A stretch of 64,000 nucleotides of DNA, from contig NZ_FOHW01000001.1 of the NCBI RefSeq assembly GCF_900111735.1, forward strand, positions 1 through 64,000. The letters are read 5' to 3'. Source of the stretch: Pseudomonas graminis (lineage in GTDB: Bacteria; Pseudomonadota; Gammaproteobacteria; Pseudomonadales; Pseudomonadaceae). The translations under genes and the position numbers were made by a program. Shown here piece by piece: positions 55,460 through 63,966 of the stretch (positions within the stretch are counted from its first letter, which is position 1; each line of letters opens with the position of its first letter). The notes below the pieces were generated by a model, which was given only the letters and a program-made list of their open reading frames with translations, was not told the DNA's origin and searched no databases.

Positions 55460-55741
55460 TCAGTCCTGACGGCTGGTCACTTCCAGCAGGTGATAACCAA
55501 ACTGGGTTTTCACCGGGCCCTGGACAACGTTCACCGGAGCGCTGAACACCACGGTGTCGAATTCCTTGACCATTTGACCCGGGCCGAAGGAACCGAGGTC
55601 GCCGCCTTGACGGCTGGACGGGCAGCTGGAGTTGGATTTTGCGACTTCGGCAAAATCAGCGCCGCCTTCGATCTGTGCTTTGAGTTCGTTGCACTTCTCT
55701 TCGCTGGACACGAGGATGTGGCGGGCAGTGGCTTTGGCCAT
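55460..55741 (-). CDS. PpiC-type peptidyl-prolyl isomerase (second small parvulin)
   Basis: 93-residue single-domain parvulin, same class as the protein encoded at 43886-44161 but clearly diverged (MAKATARHILVSSEEKCNEL at the start, GYHLLEV near the end). It lacks a signal peptide and acts in the cytoplasm. It is transcribed alone ahead of its own terminator. In E. coli a protein of this size is PpiC. Which of the two is the true orthologue is not decided here. Confidence 0.88.
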   Translation of the reverse strand: MAKATARHILVSSEEKCNELKAQIEGGADFAEVAKSNSSCPSSRQGGDLGSFGPGQMVKEFDTVVFSAPVNVVQGPVKTQFGYHLLEVTSRQD

Positions 55742-55847
55742 TTGGATGACTCCTGTGAAAAAAAGAAACGAGCGTACCGGAATAAGGGCCGCGTTTCCTG
55801 AGAAAGTTCAGGCGCCTTTGTCTGGTCGTGACCGATGACATCGTCGG

Positions 55848-56729
55848 TTAAAGACCTTTGCTGAACAGGAGGGCAGCGTGGTCCACATACAGCTTCACCG
55901 GATCGACCTGCTTTCGCACCAGACCGGCACTCTGATTGATCGAGTCGACGTGGTCCATCGGGTAGTCGGAGCGGATCACCTTGCCCAGATGGGAGCTGAA
56001 GCGGCCGACCAGGCCGTCATTGAACCCGGCCTCCTTCTCGAACAGCCGCGCGTAACTGCGCAACGCCAGGTGCAATGGATCCAGGGCATTGCGGCCTTCG
56101 GACAACAACGAGCCGTCGATGCAGCCGCTCCACGAGTAATAGTGGACGCCGTTAACCCGTTCTGCGCCTTCGCCGCCCCACGTCGATGGCAGTCCCTGGG
56201 AATACGTGCGGTTAAATGCCGCTACGCCTTCGGTCGTCAGCGCATCGAGTGCCTGAATCAGGTCTTGAGGCAGCGCCGGATTACCACTCAGCAGCGCCAG
56301 GAAGTGGGCAAAACCTGCGGTCAGCCGCGATGCCACCGCTTCAGGCATCTGCCCGGGCGTCAGCGCCCGACGCACCCGGTCGGCCACCTCCGAGCCGTGA
56401 TTGGGCCCGCTCACGGAAGTGACCGACGCCACGATATCCGGACGCATCGCAGCGGCATAGCGGGAGGTCAGCGCGCCCTGGCTGTGTCCGATCAGGTTGA
56501 CCTTCAGGTAACCGGTGCGGCGCAGAAAGCGCTCGATCTGATCAATCAATTGCTTCCCGCGGGTTTCGTTGTCGTGGACCCCGGACAGCGCCGGCACGTG
56601 GACCCTGCATCCGGCTCTCTCCAGCGCCTCGGGTACGGCATGGAACATTTCAACCGCGCCGATCCGGTCAAAGCCGAACAAGCCGTGGACCAGCAAAATG
56701 GGGTACTTGGTGGTGACTTCCTTGTACAT
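55848..56729 (-). CDS. Triacylglycerol lipase, family I.1-like (P. fragi lipase type)
   Basis: 293-residue alpha/beta-hydrolase. It begins close to the fold core (YPILLVHGLFGFDRIGAVEM), with nucleophile Ser in GHSQG, Asp in DPLHLALR and His in YPMDHVDSINQ. The sequence resembles the P. fragi lipase (about 293 residues) throughout, including LPSTWGGEGAERVNGVHYYS. No signal peptide is present and no foldase (Lif) gene is nearby, so secretion is unclear. ATG 56729 is preferred because AAGGA stands 9 bases upstream. ATG 56738 would abut it. Confidence 0.87.
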   Translation of the reverse strand: MYKEVTTKYPILLVHGLFGFDRIGAVEMFHAVPEALERAGCRVHVPALSGVHDNETRGKQLIDQIERFLRRTGYLKVNLIGHSQGALTSRYAAAMRPDIVASVTSVSGPNHGSEVADRVRRALTPGQMPEAVASRLTAGFAHFLALLSGNPALPQDLIQALDALTTEGVAAFNRTYSQGLPSTWGGEGAERVNGVHYYSWSGCIDGSLLSEGRNALDPLHLALRSYARLFEKEAGFNDGLVGRFSSHLGKVIRSDYPMDHVDSINQSAGLVRKQVDPVKLYVDHAALLFSKGL

Positions 56730-57066
56730 GTCGGTCATTCCTTCGATGAAAATGAAGGATCGAGCTTAACCAGGGGCAATACGGCGGGGAGGGCGCGCAG
56801 GAGTGCGGCAACGGGCCGGTAGGTGCAGGTTGTGGAAAGCGTTAAACCGCTACAGGCCTTGTGTGACGGGGAGGCTGGAAAAGACGCTGGCGTTGCGCTG
56901 CAAATGCGCAGGGGGCGCGGGACGATTTCCCACGATCGGCGTCTTCGCGGTGACGGACCGTGGCTGACAACGACGACGATTCTGAGGGAAGCCGACGACA
57001 CGGCCGGCGCCGGCTTCCTGTGTGCAAACGTTACTGCTGACGCTTCTGCAAGAGTGACTGCAGAGG
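56730..57066. other. Intergenic space without a recognisable gene
   Basis: 337 bp between the lipase start and the DAHP synthase stop. It holds a perfect 12-bp GC palindrome (GCCGGCGCCGGC near 57003-57014) but no T-run, RNA gene or supported open frame. The lipase promoter is expected here. Confidence 0.5.
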
Positions 57067-58152
57067 CTACCTGTAGCGCAGTTTGTTCACGGCCTCGCCC
57101 AGAAGGCGCTCGGTGGACTCCCAGCCCAGGCAAGCGTCCGTCACCGACACGCCATATTTGAGGGAAGCACTCAACGGCTGGCAGCCCTCGAACAGGTGGC
57201 TTTCCAGCATCATGCCGATCAGCGTCCGGTCACCGGCCAGTCGTTGCTGCAGCACGTCGTTGAAGACCGCCGGCTGGCGCAGCGGATCCTTGCCGCTATT
57301 GGCGTGACTGCAATCGACCATGATGCGCGCGGCCATGCGGTGCTTCGCCAGACTGGCATTCACTGCTGCAACGCTGACGCCATCATAGTTGGGCCCGCTG
57401 TGACCGCCGCGCAGCACGATGTGGGTATCGGGATTGCCCGACGTCTCGATAATCGCGGGATGCCCTTGGGGATCCATGCCGAAATGGCGGTGGGCGTGGG
57501 CCGCCGAGCGGATCGCGTCGCAGGCCACGGAGATGCCGCCGTCGGTGCCGTTCTTGAAGCCCGTTGGTACACCGAGGCCGCTGGCCGTTTCCCGGTGGAT
57601 CTGCGATTCGGTGGTTCTTGCGCCAATGGCGACCCAGCTCAAGACGTCATCGAAGTAGCCTGCCGCCATCGGTTGCAACAACTCCGTGGCCACCGGCAAG
57701 CCGAGGCGGACCATCTCACGCATCAACTGCCGCGACAGGGCGAGGCCCTCGGCCATGTCGTCACTGCCGTCCAGCGCGGGATCGTAAGCCAGGCCTTTCC
57801 AGCCAACCGTGGTGCGCGGCTTCTCGACATAGGCGCGCATCACCAGGAGCATCTGGTCGCTGACCTCGGCAGCCAGACGGGCCAGGCGCTCGGCGTATTC
57901 GAGGGCGGCGTGGGGATCGTGGATCGAGCACGGGCCGACGACCACCAGCAGGCGCGAATCTTCTCCGTTGAGAATGGCGCGAATCGACTGGCGTTGGGCG
58001 GCAACCTGTAAGGTCATGGCAGCGTCCAGCGGCAGCTGATGTTTCAGCGCGAACGGCGTGGGCAGGCGTTTCGGGACAGGGCGGTTGTCACTCAGGGTGA
58101 CGGCGCTGGAGGGCAGATCGATGAGGGTGTTGCTGACGACGGGCGAATTCAT
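57067..58152 (-). CDS. aroF: 3-deoxy-7-phosphoheptulonate (DAHP) synthase, class I
   Basis: First enzyme of the shikimate pathway, condensing phosphoenolpyruvate with erythrose 4-phosphate. The 361-residue protein is the AroFGH type: VVVGPCSIHDPHAAL, VGWKGLAYDP (Pro-type metal and PEP site), ESQIHRETASGLGVPTGFKN and DCSHANSGKDP (metal ligands Cys, His, Glu, Asp). Which aromatic amino acid inhibits it cannot be read with certainty. The upstream leader has clustered Tyr, Phe and Trp codons followed by a terminator, so attenuation by aromatic-tRNA charging is likely. ATG 58152. Confidence 0.92.
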   Translation of the reverse strand: MNSPVVSNTLIDLPSSAVTLSDNRPVPKRLPTPFALKHQLPLDAAMTLQVAAQRQSIRAILNGEDSRLLVVVGPCSIHDPHAALEYAERLARLAAEVSDQMLLVMRAYVEKPRTTVGWKGLAYDPALDGSDDMAEGLALSRQLMREMVRLGLPVATELLQPMAAGYFDDVLSWVAIGARTTESQIHRETASGLGVPTGFKNGTDGGISVACDAIRSAAHAHRHFGMDPQGHPAIIETSGNPDTHIVLRGGHSGPNYDGVSVAAVNASLAKHRMAARIMVDCSHANSGKDPLRQPAVFNDVLQQRLAGDRTLIGMMLESHLFEGCQPLSASLKYGVSVTDACLGWESTERLLGEAVNKLRYR

Positions 58153-58190
58153 GTGCTGGCTTCCTGGTCGGCGGGTATTCCCGCGCGGAC

Positions 58191-58343
58191 CTACTGGGGT
58201 GTTCGACAATCGGCCGGATTGGCTATGAGTAGGGCGATGCCACCTGTCAGTGACCGATCGGAGGCGGCAGGCTGTCCCGATCGGAGGTTGCTAAATCGCC
58301 AGGCGAAGGTGCTGTCGTTGCGGTAATAGTTTGTTTGGTTCAT
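58191..58343 (-). CDS. Possible small protein between attenuator and aroF (50 residues)
   Basis: ATG 58343 is preceded by GAGGA at a good distance (GAGGAAATGCAC) and the frame ends with TAG at 58191, 38 bases before aroF. The product starts MNQTNYYRNDSTFAWRFSNL, with several aromatic residues near the N-terminus, then a mixed tail. I do not recognise it. It may be a translated leader, a coupling ORF, or noise. Confidence 0.4.
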   Translation of the reverse strand: MNQTNYYRNDSTFAWRFSNLRSGQPAASDRSLTGGIALLIANPADCRTPQ

Positions 58344-58385
58344 GTGCATTTCCTCGAATCAACAATCAAAAGTAGGTGGCCCAGA

Positions 58386-58420
58386 AAAACAAAACCCCCG
58401 GTCGGGAAGCCGACCGGGGG
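58386..58420 (-). terminator. Attenuator terminator of the aroF leader
   Basis: CCCCCGGTCGG (58395-58405) pairs perfectly with CCGACCGGGGG (58410-58420), loop of 4. On the minus strand the stem is followed by TTTTGTTTTTC. It stands between the leader peptide and the aroF gene, 50 bases past the leader stop, so it would end transcription early when the leader is translated freely. Confidence 0.85.
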
Positions 58421-58470
58421 TGAGAGTTATCTCTGGTGGGCGTCCCGAGGTTCAGGGCGCCGTGTGGGTA

Positions 58471-58614
58471 TCAGGCGCGCCAGTGGCTAAACCAATACCC
58501 ATAAAAATAAGATGCGGGAGTCGAACACGCCGTTGCATTCCAGGCAGCCGCACGCCCGGCCAGACGTGAACCGTCGGCGGCGCAGAACAACTGAGAGGGA
58601 AGGGAAGGCAACAT
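58471..58614 (-). CDS. Leader peptide with aromatic codon cluster, aroF attenuator
   Basis: 47-residue peptide: ATG 58614 with GGAG 7 bases upstream, TGA at 58471-58473. It begins MLPSLPSQLFCAAD and ends SYFYGYWFSHWRA, a cluster of three Tyr, two Phe and two Trp within 10 residues. The stop lies inside a hairpin (TGGGTAT at 58495-58501 with ATACCCA at 58465-58471), followed by a second hairpin at 58439-58461, then the terminator. Ribosome stalling at these codons when aromatic tRNAs are uncharged would change the pairing and let transcription into aroF. Confidence 0.75.
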   Translation of the reverse strand: MLPSLPSQLFCAADGSRLAGRAAAWNATACSTPASYFYGYWFSHWRA

Positions 58615-58639
58615 GGTCTGTCTCCGTGGAATGCCGCCG

Positions 58640-58669
58640 AGCTTACTTCAGACCCCGCGGGTTCTTCAA
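58640..58669 (-). promoter_or_regulatory. Candidate promoter of the aroF leader transcript
   Basis: Minus-strand TTGAAG (58664-58669) and TAAGCT (58640-58645) with an 18-bp spacer, about 26 bases before the leader ATG. Match to consensus is moderate. Confidence 0.45.
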
Positions 58670-58739
58670 TTGGAAATTACAATGGGGCTGATTGGGGAAC
58701 GCGTGGTGATTAGCAACGGTTAAAACTGCAAAACGTCGT

Positions 58740-58970
58740 TCAGTCCTCTGGCACTTCCAAAGTAGCGGAAGCGGGCGGTATCACGCCGATCTTCATCCCC
58801 AGCAGTACCGCAACTTTGTGCGACTCACCCCGGCGCCCTTTCTTGCGCCCGGACAACACTTGATAGGTCGTTGCCGGGTCCACGTTGTGCTCCCTGGCAA
58901 ACTCTTGAACCGATTTGCCCTGCTGTTCCAGCCAAGCCTTGGCTTGTGCGGCGGTGCGGATTCCGGGCAT
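58740..58970 (-). CDS. Small HTH DNA-binding protein, phage BcepMu gp16-like
   Basis: 76-residue protein with an HTH core (GKSVQEFAREHNVDPATTYQ) and the conserved VLSGRKKGRRGESHKVAVLLG, which matches the BcepMu gp16 family of phage-associated DNA-binding proteins. It is divergent from an XRE-type regulator with an 81-bp gap full of small repeats. The pair looks like a regulator module of phage origin kept in the chromosome, but no other phage gene is in view. Confidence 0.7.
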   Translation of the reverse strand: MPGIRTAAQAKAWLEQQGKSVQEFAREHNVDPATTYQVLSGRKKGRRGESHKVAVLLGMKIGVIPPASATLEVPED

Positions 58971-58976
58971 AGTTCA

Positions 58977-59029
58977 AAACCGTTCAAGTTCGTTCAAATT
59001 ATTTCGATTCTATCACTCGAAAGAGTGAT
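58977..59029. promoter_or_regulatory. Operator region between the two divergent small regulators
   Basis: Three direct GTTCAA repeats lie at about 58973, 58982 and 58992. They are followed by the inverted repeat ATCACTC-GAAA-GAGTGAT at 59012-59029. The second is a typical autorepressor site, and its right arm overlaps an upstream ATG of the XRE gene. The two motifs may serve the two regulators separately. Confidence 0.5.
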
Positions 59030-59051
59030 GTCAACAAGGCTATGCATTCAA

Positions 59052-59402
59052 ATGAGTGGAATAAGTGCCCGAATTAGGGAAGAGCGCGAGCGCTTGGGGC
59101 TTTCACAACGCGCATTCGGTGAAATCGGTGGCGTGGAAGCCAACGCGCAGGGCAAGTACGAAAACGGCGAACGCACCCCCAAGGCCGACTATCTGGCCCG
59201 CGTCGCCCATCGCGGTGTAGACGTACTGTACGTGTTGACGGGTTCCCGCACCCCGGTGCCCATCGTCGGCCTGAGCGAAAACGAGGAGTGGATGGTGGGC
59301 AGTTATCGCAATCTGGGGAAGGAAGAGCAAGATGCCATCTGTCGGTTGACCACCACCCTGGCGGAGTACCAGAGCACCTATACGTCGGACAAAAAGCTCT
59401 GA
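59052..59402 (+). CDS. XRE-family transcriptional regulator
   Basis: 116-residue protein with an N-terminal HTH of the Cro/C1 type (ARIREERERLGLSQRAFGEI, about residues 5-60, then AQGKYENGERTPKADYL) and a short C-terminal helix (EEWMVGSYRNLGKEEQDAI). It is typical of phage-derived or mobile-element regulators. It is divergent from a BcepMu gp16-like protein. ATG 59052 is used. An ATG at 59028 would add 8 residues and lies inside the operator palindrome. No target gene besides its neighbour is evident. Confidence 0.75.
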   Translation: MSGISARIREERERLGLSQRAFGEIGGVEANAQGKYENGERTPKADYLARVAHRGVDVLYVLTGSRTPVPIVGLSENEEWMVGSYRNLGKEEQDAICRLTTTLAEYQSTYTSDKKL

Positions 59403-59589
59403 GGCTTGCGAATGTAAAAGTCGTGCGTTTGAAGTTTTTTTCAAGTTTCACGACCGATGATGATAGTTTGTCAGCATCGTTGTAGATCATCTGGTACACA
59501 TGCCCGCTCAGGGCTCCAGAGCAGATCGCTTACTTTCTTTTTGCTTACGTGGCGGTTAATCGTCATGAATCGTTCGGTGAGGTGTCTGC

Positions 59590-60234
59590 TTGATTAGGGT
59601 GCTGGTTGTCGATGACCATGATCTGGTTCGGACAGGTATCACGCGCATGTTGGCCGACATAGAAGGCTTGCAGGTGGTGGGGCAGGCCGAGTCCGGCGAA
59701 GAGTCGTTGCAGAAGGCCCGCGAGCTGAAACCCGACGTCGTGCTGATGGACGTCAAGATGCCCGGCATCGGCGGGCTGGAAGCCACGCGCAAGCTTATCC
59801 GCAGCCATCCCGACATGAAGGTGGTGGCGGTCACGGTATGCGAAGAAGACCCTTTCCCTACACGCCTGTTGCAAGCGGGCGCGGCGGGGTACATGACCAA
59901 AGGCGCCGGGCTGACCGAGATGGTCCAGGCCATTCGGCTGGTGTTTGCAGGGCAGCGTTACATCAGCCCGCAGATCGCCCAGCAACTGGCGCTCAAGTCA
60001 TTCCAGCCGCAGACCAGCAATTCGCCGTTCGATCTCTTGTCCGAGCGGGAAATCCAGATTGCCCTTATGATTGTCGGCTGCCAGAAAGTGCAGACTATTT
60101 CCGACAAGCTTTGCCTGTCCCCCAAAACCGTGAATACCTACCGGTACCGCATATTCGAGAAGCTGTCGATTAGCAGTGACGTGGAGCTGGCCTTGCTGGC
60201 CGTCCGTCACGGCATGGTCGACGCCAGCGCATAA
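59590..60234 (+). CDS. gacA: GacA, response regulator of the Gac/Rsm global control system
   Basis: 214-residue LuxR-type response regulator, phosphorylated by GacS and activating the small RNAs that titrate RsmA/RsmE, thereby controlling secondary metabolism and virulence. The receiver domain has Asp8, Asp9 and phosphoacceptor Asp54, with Thr82 and Lys104, and the C-terminal HTH (LSEREIQIALMIVGCQKVQT, then LCLSPKTVNTYRYRIFEKL) binds DNA. Start codon is TTG 59590 with GAGG at about 59579-59582, a known feature of gacA. It precedes uvrC directly, as in all pseudomonads, with the TAA-ATG junction giving no gap. Confidence 0.97.
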   Translation: MIRVLVVDDHDLVRTGITRMLADIEGLQVVGQAESGEESLQKARELKPDVVLMDVKMPGIGGLEATRKLIRSHPDMKVVAVTVCEEDPFPTRLLQAGAAGYMTKGAGLTEMVQAIRLVFAGQRYISPQIAQQLALKSFQPQTSNSPFDLLSEREIQIALMIVGCQKVQTISDKLCLSPKTVNTYRYRIFEKLSISSDVELALLAVRHGMVDASA

Positions 60235-62058
60235 ATGACCCAACCGTTTGATCCCAGTGCTTTTCTGTCCACCTGCAGTGGCCGCCCCGGCGTATATCGG
60301 ATGTTCGATATCGACGGCAAGCTGCTGTACGTCGGCAAGGCCAAGAATTTAAAGAAGCGCCTCGCCAGCTATTTCCGCAAGACCGGTCATGCCCCGAAAA
60401 CCGGTGCGTTGGTCGCGCGGATCGCTCAGGTTGAAACCACCATCACCGCCAATGAAACCGAGGCGCTGTTGCTGGAACAAACCCTGATCAAGGAGTCGCG
60501 CCCGCCGTACAACATCCTGTTGCGCGACGACAAGTCTTACCCCTACGTGCACCTGTCCGATAGCGAATTTCCGCGGCTGAGCATCCATCGTGGTGCCAAA
60601 AAGGCCAAGGGCCGCTACTTCGGACCTTATCCCAGCGCCGGCGCGATTCGCGAAAGCCTGAGCATTCTGCAGAAGACCTTCCACGTTCGTCAGTGCGAAG
60701 ACAGCTTCTACAAGAACCGCACCCGGCCTTGCCTGCAGTATCAGATCAAGCGCTGCAAAGCGCCGTGCGTGAACCTTGTCGAGCCGCAAATCTACAACGA
60801 GGACGTGCGTCACTCGGTGATGTTCCTCGAAGGCCGCAGCAATGCCCTCACCGACGAACTCAATGCGCTGATGGAAAAGTCGGCGATGAGCCTCGATTTC
60901 GAGCACGCCGCCGAGCTGCGTGATCAGATCGGCTTACTGCGTCGCGTCCAGGACCAGCAGAGCATGGACGGCGGTACCGGCGACGTCGATGTCGTGGCGG
61001 CGTTCGTCAATCCGGGCGGCGCCTGTGTGCACCTGATCAGCGTGCGCGGCGGGCGGGTGTTGGGCAGCAAAAACTTCTTCCCCCAGGTCGGCATCGAGGA
61101 GGAGGTGGGCGAGGTCATGTCCGCCTTCCTGGCCCAGTATTTCCTGGGCGGCGGCGAGCGCGAATTGCCGGGCGAGGTCATCGTCAACGTGGTGGGTGAG
61201 GATTTCCCCGCGCTGATCGACGCGATCGATGCTTCCCGCGGCCGAGAAATCATCATCAGTCACCGTGTGCGTGGCACCCGCGCGCGCTGGCAGCAACTGG
61301 CGGTGACCAATGCCGAGCAGGCGTTGATGGCGCGGCTTGCCAATCGTCAGCACGTCACAGCGCGCTTTGAAGCGTTGGCTCAGGTGCTCAAACTCGAGGA
61401 GCCGCCGCAGCGTCTGGAATGCTACGACATCAGCCATTCCAGCGGCGAAGCGACCGTGGCGTCGTGCGTGGTGTTCGGTCCCGAAGGCCCGATCAAGTCG
61501 GATTACCGCCGCTATAACATTGAAGGCATCACGGCGGGGGATGATTACGCTGCCATGCACCAGGCACTCACCCGTCGCTTCAGCCGAATCAAGGACGGCG
61601 AGGGTAAATTGCCCGACATCTTGCTGGTGGACGGCGGCAAGGGTCAGTTGAGCATGGCCCGCGACGTGATGAACGAACTGGCCATCCCCGACCTGATCCT
61701 CTTGGGTGTCGCCAAGGGCGCTACGCGCAAAGCCGGTTTCGAGACGTTGTACTTGAACGATGCCGCCCATGAGTTCACCCTCAAGGGCGATTCCCCCGCG
61801 CTGCACCTGATCCAGCAAATCCGTGACGAAGCTCACCGGTTTGCCATCACCGGGCACCGTGCGCGACGCGGTAAAACCCGTCGAACCTCAACCCTGGAGG
61901 GGGTGGCAGGCGTGGGGCCGACTCGGCGTCGCGACCTGCTCAAGCACTTCGGCGGGCTTCAGGAATTGTCCCGGGCCAGCATCGAAGAAATTGCCAAGGC
62001 GCCGGGAATCAGCAAAAAGCTCGCAGAGTCGATTTATGCAAACCTGCACAGCGAGTAG
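60235..62058 (+). CDS. uvrC: Excinuclease ABC subunit C
   Basis: Nucleotide-excision repair incision nuclease, 607 residues. N-terminal GIY-YIG domain (GVY at 20-22, then [14 protein letters not shown]), the four-Cys segment ([21 protein letters not shown]), the UVR domain ([19 protein letters not shown]), the RNase H-like second nuclease domain, and the C-terminal double helix-hairpin-helix ([18 protein letters not shown]). The ATG follows the gacA stop without a gap, so it is co-transcribed with gacA. Confidence 0.97.
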   Translation: MTQPFDPSAFLSTCSGRPGVYRMFDIDGKLLYVGKAKNLKKRLASYFRKTGHAPKTGALVARIAQVETTITANETEALLLEQTLIKESRPPYNILLRDDKSYPYVHLSDSEFPRLSIHRGAKKAKGRYFGPYPSAGAIRESLSILQKTFHVRQCEDSFYKNRTRPCLQYQIKRCKAPCVNLVEPQIYNEDVRHSVMFLEGRSNALTDELNALMEKSAMSLDFEHAAELRDQIGLLRRVQDQQSMDGGTGDVDVVAAFVNPGGACVHLISVRGGRVLGSKNFFPQVGIEEEVGEVMSAFLAQYFLGGGERELPGEVIVNVVGEDFPALIDAIDASRGREIIISHRVRGTRARWQQLAVTNAEQALMARLANRQHVTARFEALAQVLKLEEPPQRLECYDISHSSGEATVASCVVFGPEGPIKSDYRRYNIEGITAGDDYAAMHQALTRRFSRIKDGEGKLPDILLVDGGKGQLSMARDVMNELAIPDLILLGVAKGATRKAGFETLYLNDAAHEFTLKGDSPALHLIQQIRDEAHRFAITGHRARRGKTRRTSTLEGVAGVGPTRRRDLLKHFGGLQELSRASIEEIAKAPGISKKLAESIYANLHSE

Positions 62059-62090
62059 AATGCTCGCTCACCTCGTAGCCAGTTGTGCCG

Positions 62091-62651
62091 ATGAATATCC
62101 CTAATCTGATCACCGTATTACGTGTCCTGCTGATTCCGATCTTCATTTTGTTGTTCTATCTGCCGTACCACTGGAGCTACATGGCGGCCAGCTCGGTATT
62201 CGCCTTGGCAGCCGCGACCGACTGGCTGGACGGATATCTCGCAAGACGGCTGGAGCAAAGCACACCGTTCGGGGCCTTTCTCGACCCGGTGGCGGACAAA
62301 CTGATGGTGGCCGTCGCGCTGGTCTTGCTGGTGCAAGCCCATGCCAATCTCTGGTTGACCCTGCCGGCCGCAGTGATCATCGGCCGCGAGATTGTCATCT
62401 CGGCGCTTCGCGAGTGGATGGCCGAGTTGGGCGCGCGGGCGCAAGTGGCCGTGTCGAACCTGGGCAAATGGAAAACCGCTGCGCAAATGCTTGCGCTGGT
62501 CATCCTGCTGGCCAACCCGCCTGCGTTTACCTTCTGGGTGGTGTTGGGTTATGTGCTGCTGATGATCGCCGCGGGCCTTACGTTGTGGTCAATGGTGCAA
62601 TACCTTCGCGCCGCATGGCCGCATCTGCGCACGACCACAGATGAAAAATAA
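62091..62651 (+). CDS. pgsA: CDP-diacylglycerol--glycerol-3-phosphate 3-phosphatidyltransferase
   Basis: Inner-membrane enzyme that commits CDP-diacylglycerol to phosphatidylglycerol synthesis. The 186-residue protein has about five helices and the CDP-alcohol phosphotransferase signature D-G-x2-A-R-x8-G-x3-D-x3-D, seen as [10 protein letters not shown] and [14 protein letters not shown] 62091 begins [16 protein letters not shown], the normal start. A GTG at 62085 would add two residues. It follows uvrC by 32 bases in the conserved gacA-uvrC-pgsA-tRNA order. Confidence 0.95.
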   Translation: MNIPNLITVLRVLLIPIFILLFYLPYHWSYMAASSVFALAAATDWLDGYLARRLEQSTPFGAFLDPVADKLMVAVALVLLVQAHANLWLTLPAAVIIGREIVISALREWMAELGARAQVAVSNLGKWKTAAQMLALVILLANPPAFTFWVVLGYVLLMIAAGLTLWSMVQYLRAAWPHLRTTTDEK

Positions 62652-62670
62652 GTATTTTTAAATCAAGGGG

Positions 62671-62698
62671 TTGACGGGGTCATTTGAGTGTATAGAAT
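62671..62698 (+). promoter_or_regulatory. Promoter of the tRNA-Gly/tRNA-Cys unit
   Basis: TTGACG (62671-62676) and TAGAAT (62693-62698) with a 16-bp spacer, 14 bases before the tRNA-Gly. Close match to the sigma-70 consensus. Confidence 0.7.
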
Positions 62699-62712
62699 GG
62701 CGCCCACACAAA

Positions 62713-62788
<76 letters not shown>

Positions 62789-62833
62789 GTTTGTATGCGT
62801 TTAGCGGTAGTGGTTGGATCGTTGAACGTTTGA

Positions 62834-62907
62834 GGCCGAGTAGCAAAATGGTTATGCCGCGGATTGCAAATCCGCTTACGCCGGTTCGATTCCGACCTCG
62901 GCCTCCA
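62834..62907 (+). tRNA. tRNA-Cys (GCA)
   Basis: 74-nt tRNA with acceptor GGCCGAG pairing CTCGGCC, D-arm TAGCAAAATGGTTA, anticodon GCA in GCGGATTGCAAATCCGC, T-arm CCGGTTCGATTCCGA and encoded CCA. Located 45 bases after tRNA-Gly, probably one transcript. Confidence 0.97.
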
Positions 62908-62912
62908 CATTT

Positions 62913-62946
62913 AAAGCCCGTAAGATCAACGTCTTACGGGCTTTTT
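62913..62946 (+). terminator. Intrinsic terminator after tRNA-Cys
   Basis: AAAGCCCGTAAGA (62913-62925) pairs perfectly with TCTTACGGGCTTT (62932-62944), followed by TTT. It ends the tRNA transcript 6 bases after the tRNA-Cys. Confidence 0.95.
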
Positions 62947-63081
62947 TGTGGGTGGCTTTTAGTGAATCACTTCCGCAATTCTGGCTATCGCTTCCGCAAC
63001 ACGCGATGAAGCGATAGCGCAGATCCCAAGCCACTCTTCTCCGTTACCGGTTCAACTGAAATCAAGCGCGCTCGAGTTCGA

Positions 63082-63600
63082 TCAGATAACACCACACGCC
63101 ATCCGATCACCGCCACCGCCCAATGGCATGGGCATATCCGAATGGTTGTCGCCGCCGACATGGATCATGAGCGCGTGACCTTTGACGTCGGAAATCTTCT
63201 TCAGGCGTGGTGCGAGCACAGGGTAATTGGCCACCCCATCGGCGTTGACGTAGACCGCTGGCAGGTCTCCCAAGTGGCCTTCGCCATAGGGCCCCAGATG
63301 CTTGCCAGTTTTCGCTGGGTCGAAGTGGCCGCCTGCTGCGAGTGCCGCGACTTTTTTGCCGTCTTTCATGCCCGAATCGCAACTCGCCTTTTCGTGAACA
63401 TGAAAACCGTGAATCCCGGCGGGTAGAGACTTCAGCTCGGGGGTGAACACCAGCCCGTAAGCGGTCTCGCTGATGGTCACCTCGCCAACAGGCTGTGGGG
63501 CGCCATCAGCGCTCACCAGGTTCATCGGGACATTCAGCGATGCCGCCTGAGCGCTCACCGTAAATGCTCCAATCAGGCTCAGCCACAAAGCGGATTTCAT
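63082..63600 (-). CDS. sodC: Periplasmic Cu/Zn superoxide dismutase
   Basis: 172-residue enzyme that disproportionates superoxide in the periplasm. Residues 1-19 ([19 protein letters not shown]) are a signal peptide. Copper and zinc ligands lie in HGFHVHE, GGHFDP, GHLGDLP and [11 protein letters not shown]. Two conserved cysteines (in KASCDSG and MACGVI) form the disulfide. GAGG precedes ATG 63600. It is convergent with the tRNA unit and stands alone. Confidence 0.95.
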   Translation of the reverse strand: MKSALWLSLIGAFTVSAQAASLNVPMNLVSADGAPQPVGEVTISETAYGLVFTPELKSLPAGIHGFHVHEKASCDSGMKDGKKVAALAAGGHFDPAKTGKHLGPYGEGHLGDLPAVYVNADGVANYPVLAPRLKKISDVKGHALMIHVGGDNHSDMPMPLGGGGDRMACGVI

Positions 63601-63740
63601 AGACACCTCATTTGGTTCGTCAAAAGAAAGGGGCAGCACAGCTACGACAACGAGTCACCCTAAGCTGCGAGAAAGCATAGACAGGTATCGAGCCTGCGAC
63701 GGTAAACAAACGTAACCAATTGAATCCGAAAGCTTTGAAC

Positions 63741-63769
63741 TTGCCTCCAAGGCTGGGGATGTATATATT
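63741..63769 (+). promoter_or_regulatory. Promoter of tRNA-Leu
   Basis: TTGCCT (63741-63746) and TATATT (63764-63769) with a 17-bp spacer, 63 bases upstream of the tRNA-Leu. Confidence 0.6.
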
Positions 63770-63832
63770 CCCCACTCTTGTCAGCTGGCCTCGCGACATG
63801 GCTCGCGAAGGTCGAGGTTGATATGTGCTACC

Positions 63833-63919
63833 GCCCTGATGGTGAAATTGGTAGACACACCGGACTTAAAATCCGTCGTCCGAAAGGATGTGCCGGTTCG
63901 ACTCCGGCTCGGGGCACCA
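63833..63919 (+). tRNA. tRNA-Leu (TAA)
   Basis: 87-nt class II tRNA with acceptor GCCCTGA pairing TCGGGGC (one G-T pair), D-arm GGTGAAATTGGTAGACAC, anticodon TAA in CGGACTTAAAATCCG, a long variable arm TCGTCCGAAAGGATG, T-arm CCGGTTCGACTCCGG and encoded CCA. Confidence 0.97.
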
Positions 63920-63925
63920 TTCAGA

Positions 63926-63961
63926 AAAAAGGCACTTGAGGGCAACCTCAAGTGCCTTTTT
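63926..63961 (+). terminator. Intrinsic terminator after tRNA-Leu
   Basis: GGCACTTGAGG (63931-63941) pairs with CCTCAAGTGCC (63946-63956), flanked by A5 and T5, so it works on both strands. It would also end the minus-strand gene that follows. Confidence 0.95.
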
Positions 63962-63966
63962 CGTCT

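Noticed and set aside
56735..57161. Open frames on both strands between the lipase and DAHP synthase genes
   Set aside because: No Shine-Dalgarno, no recognisable sequence and partial overlap with the two real genes.
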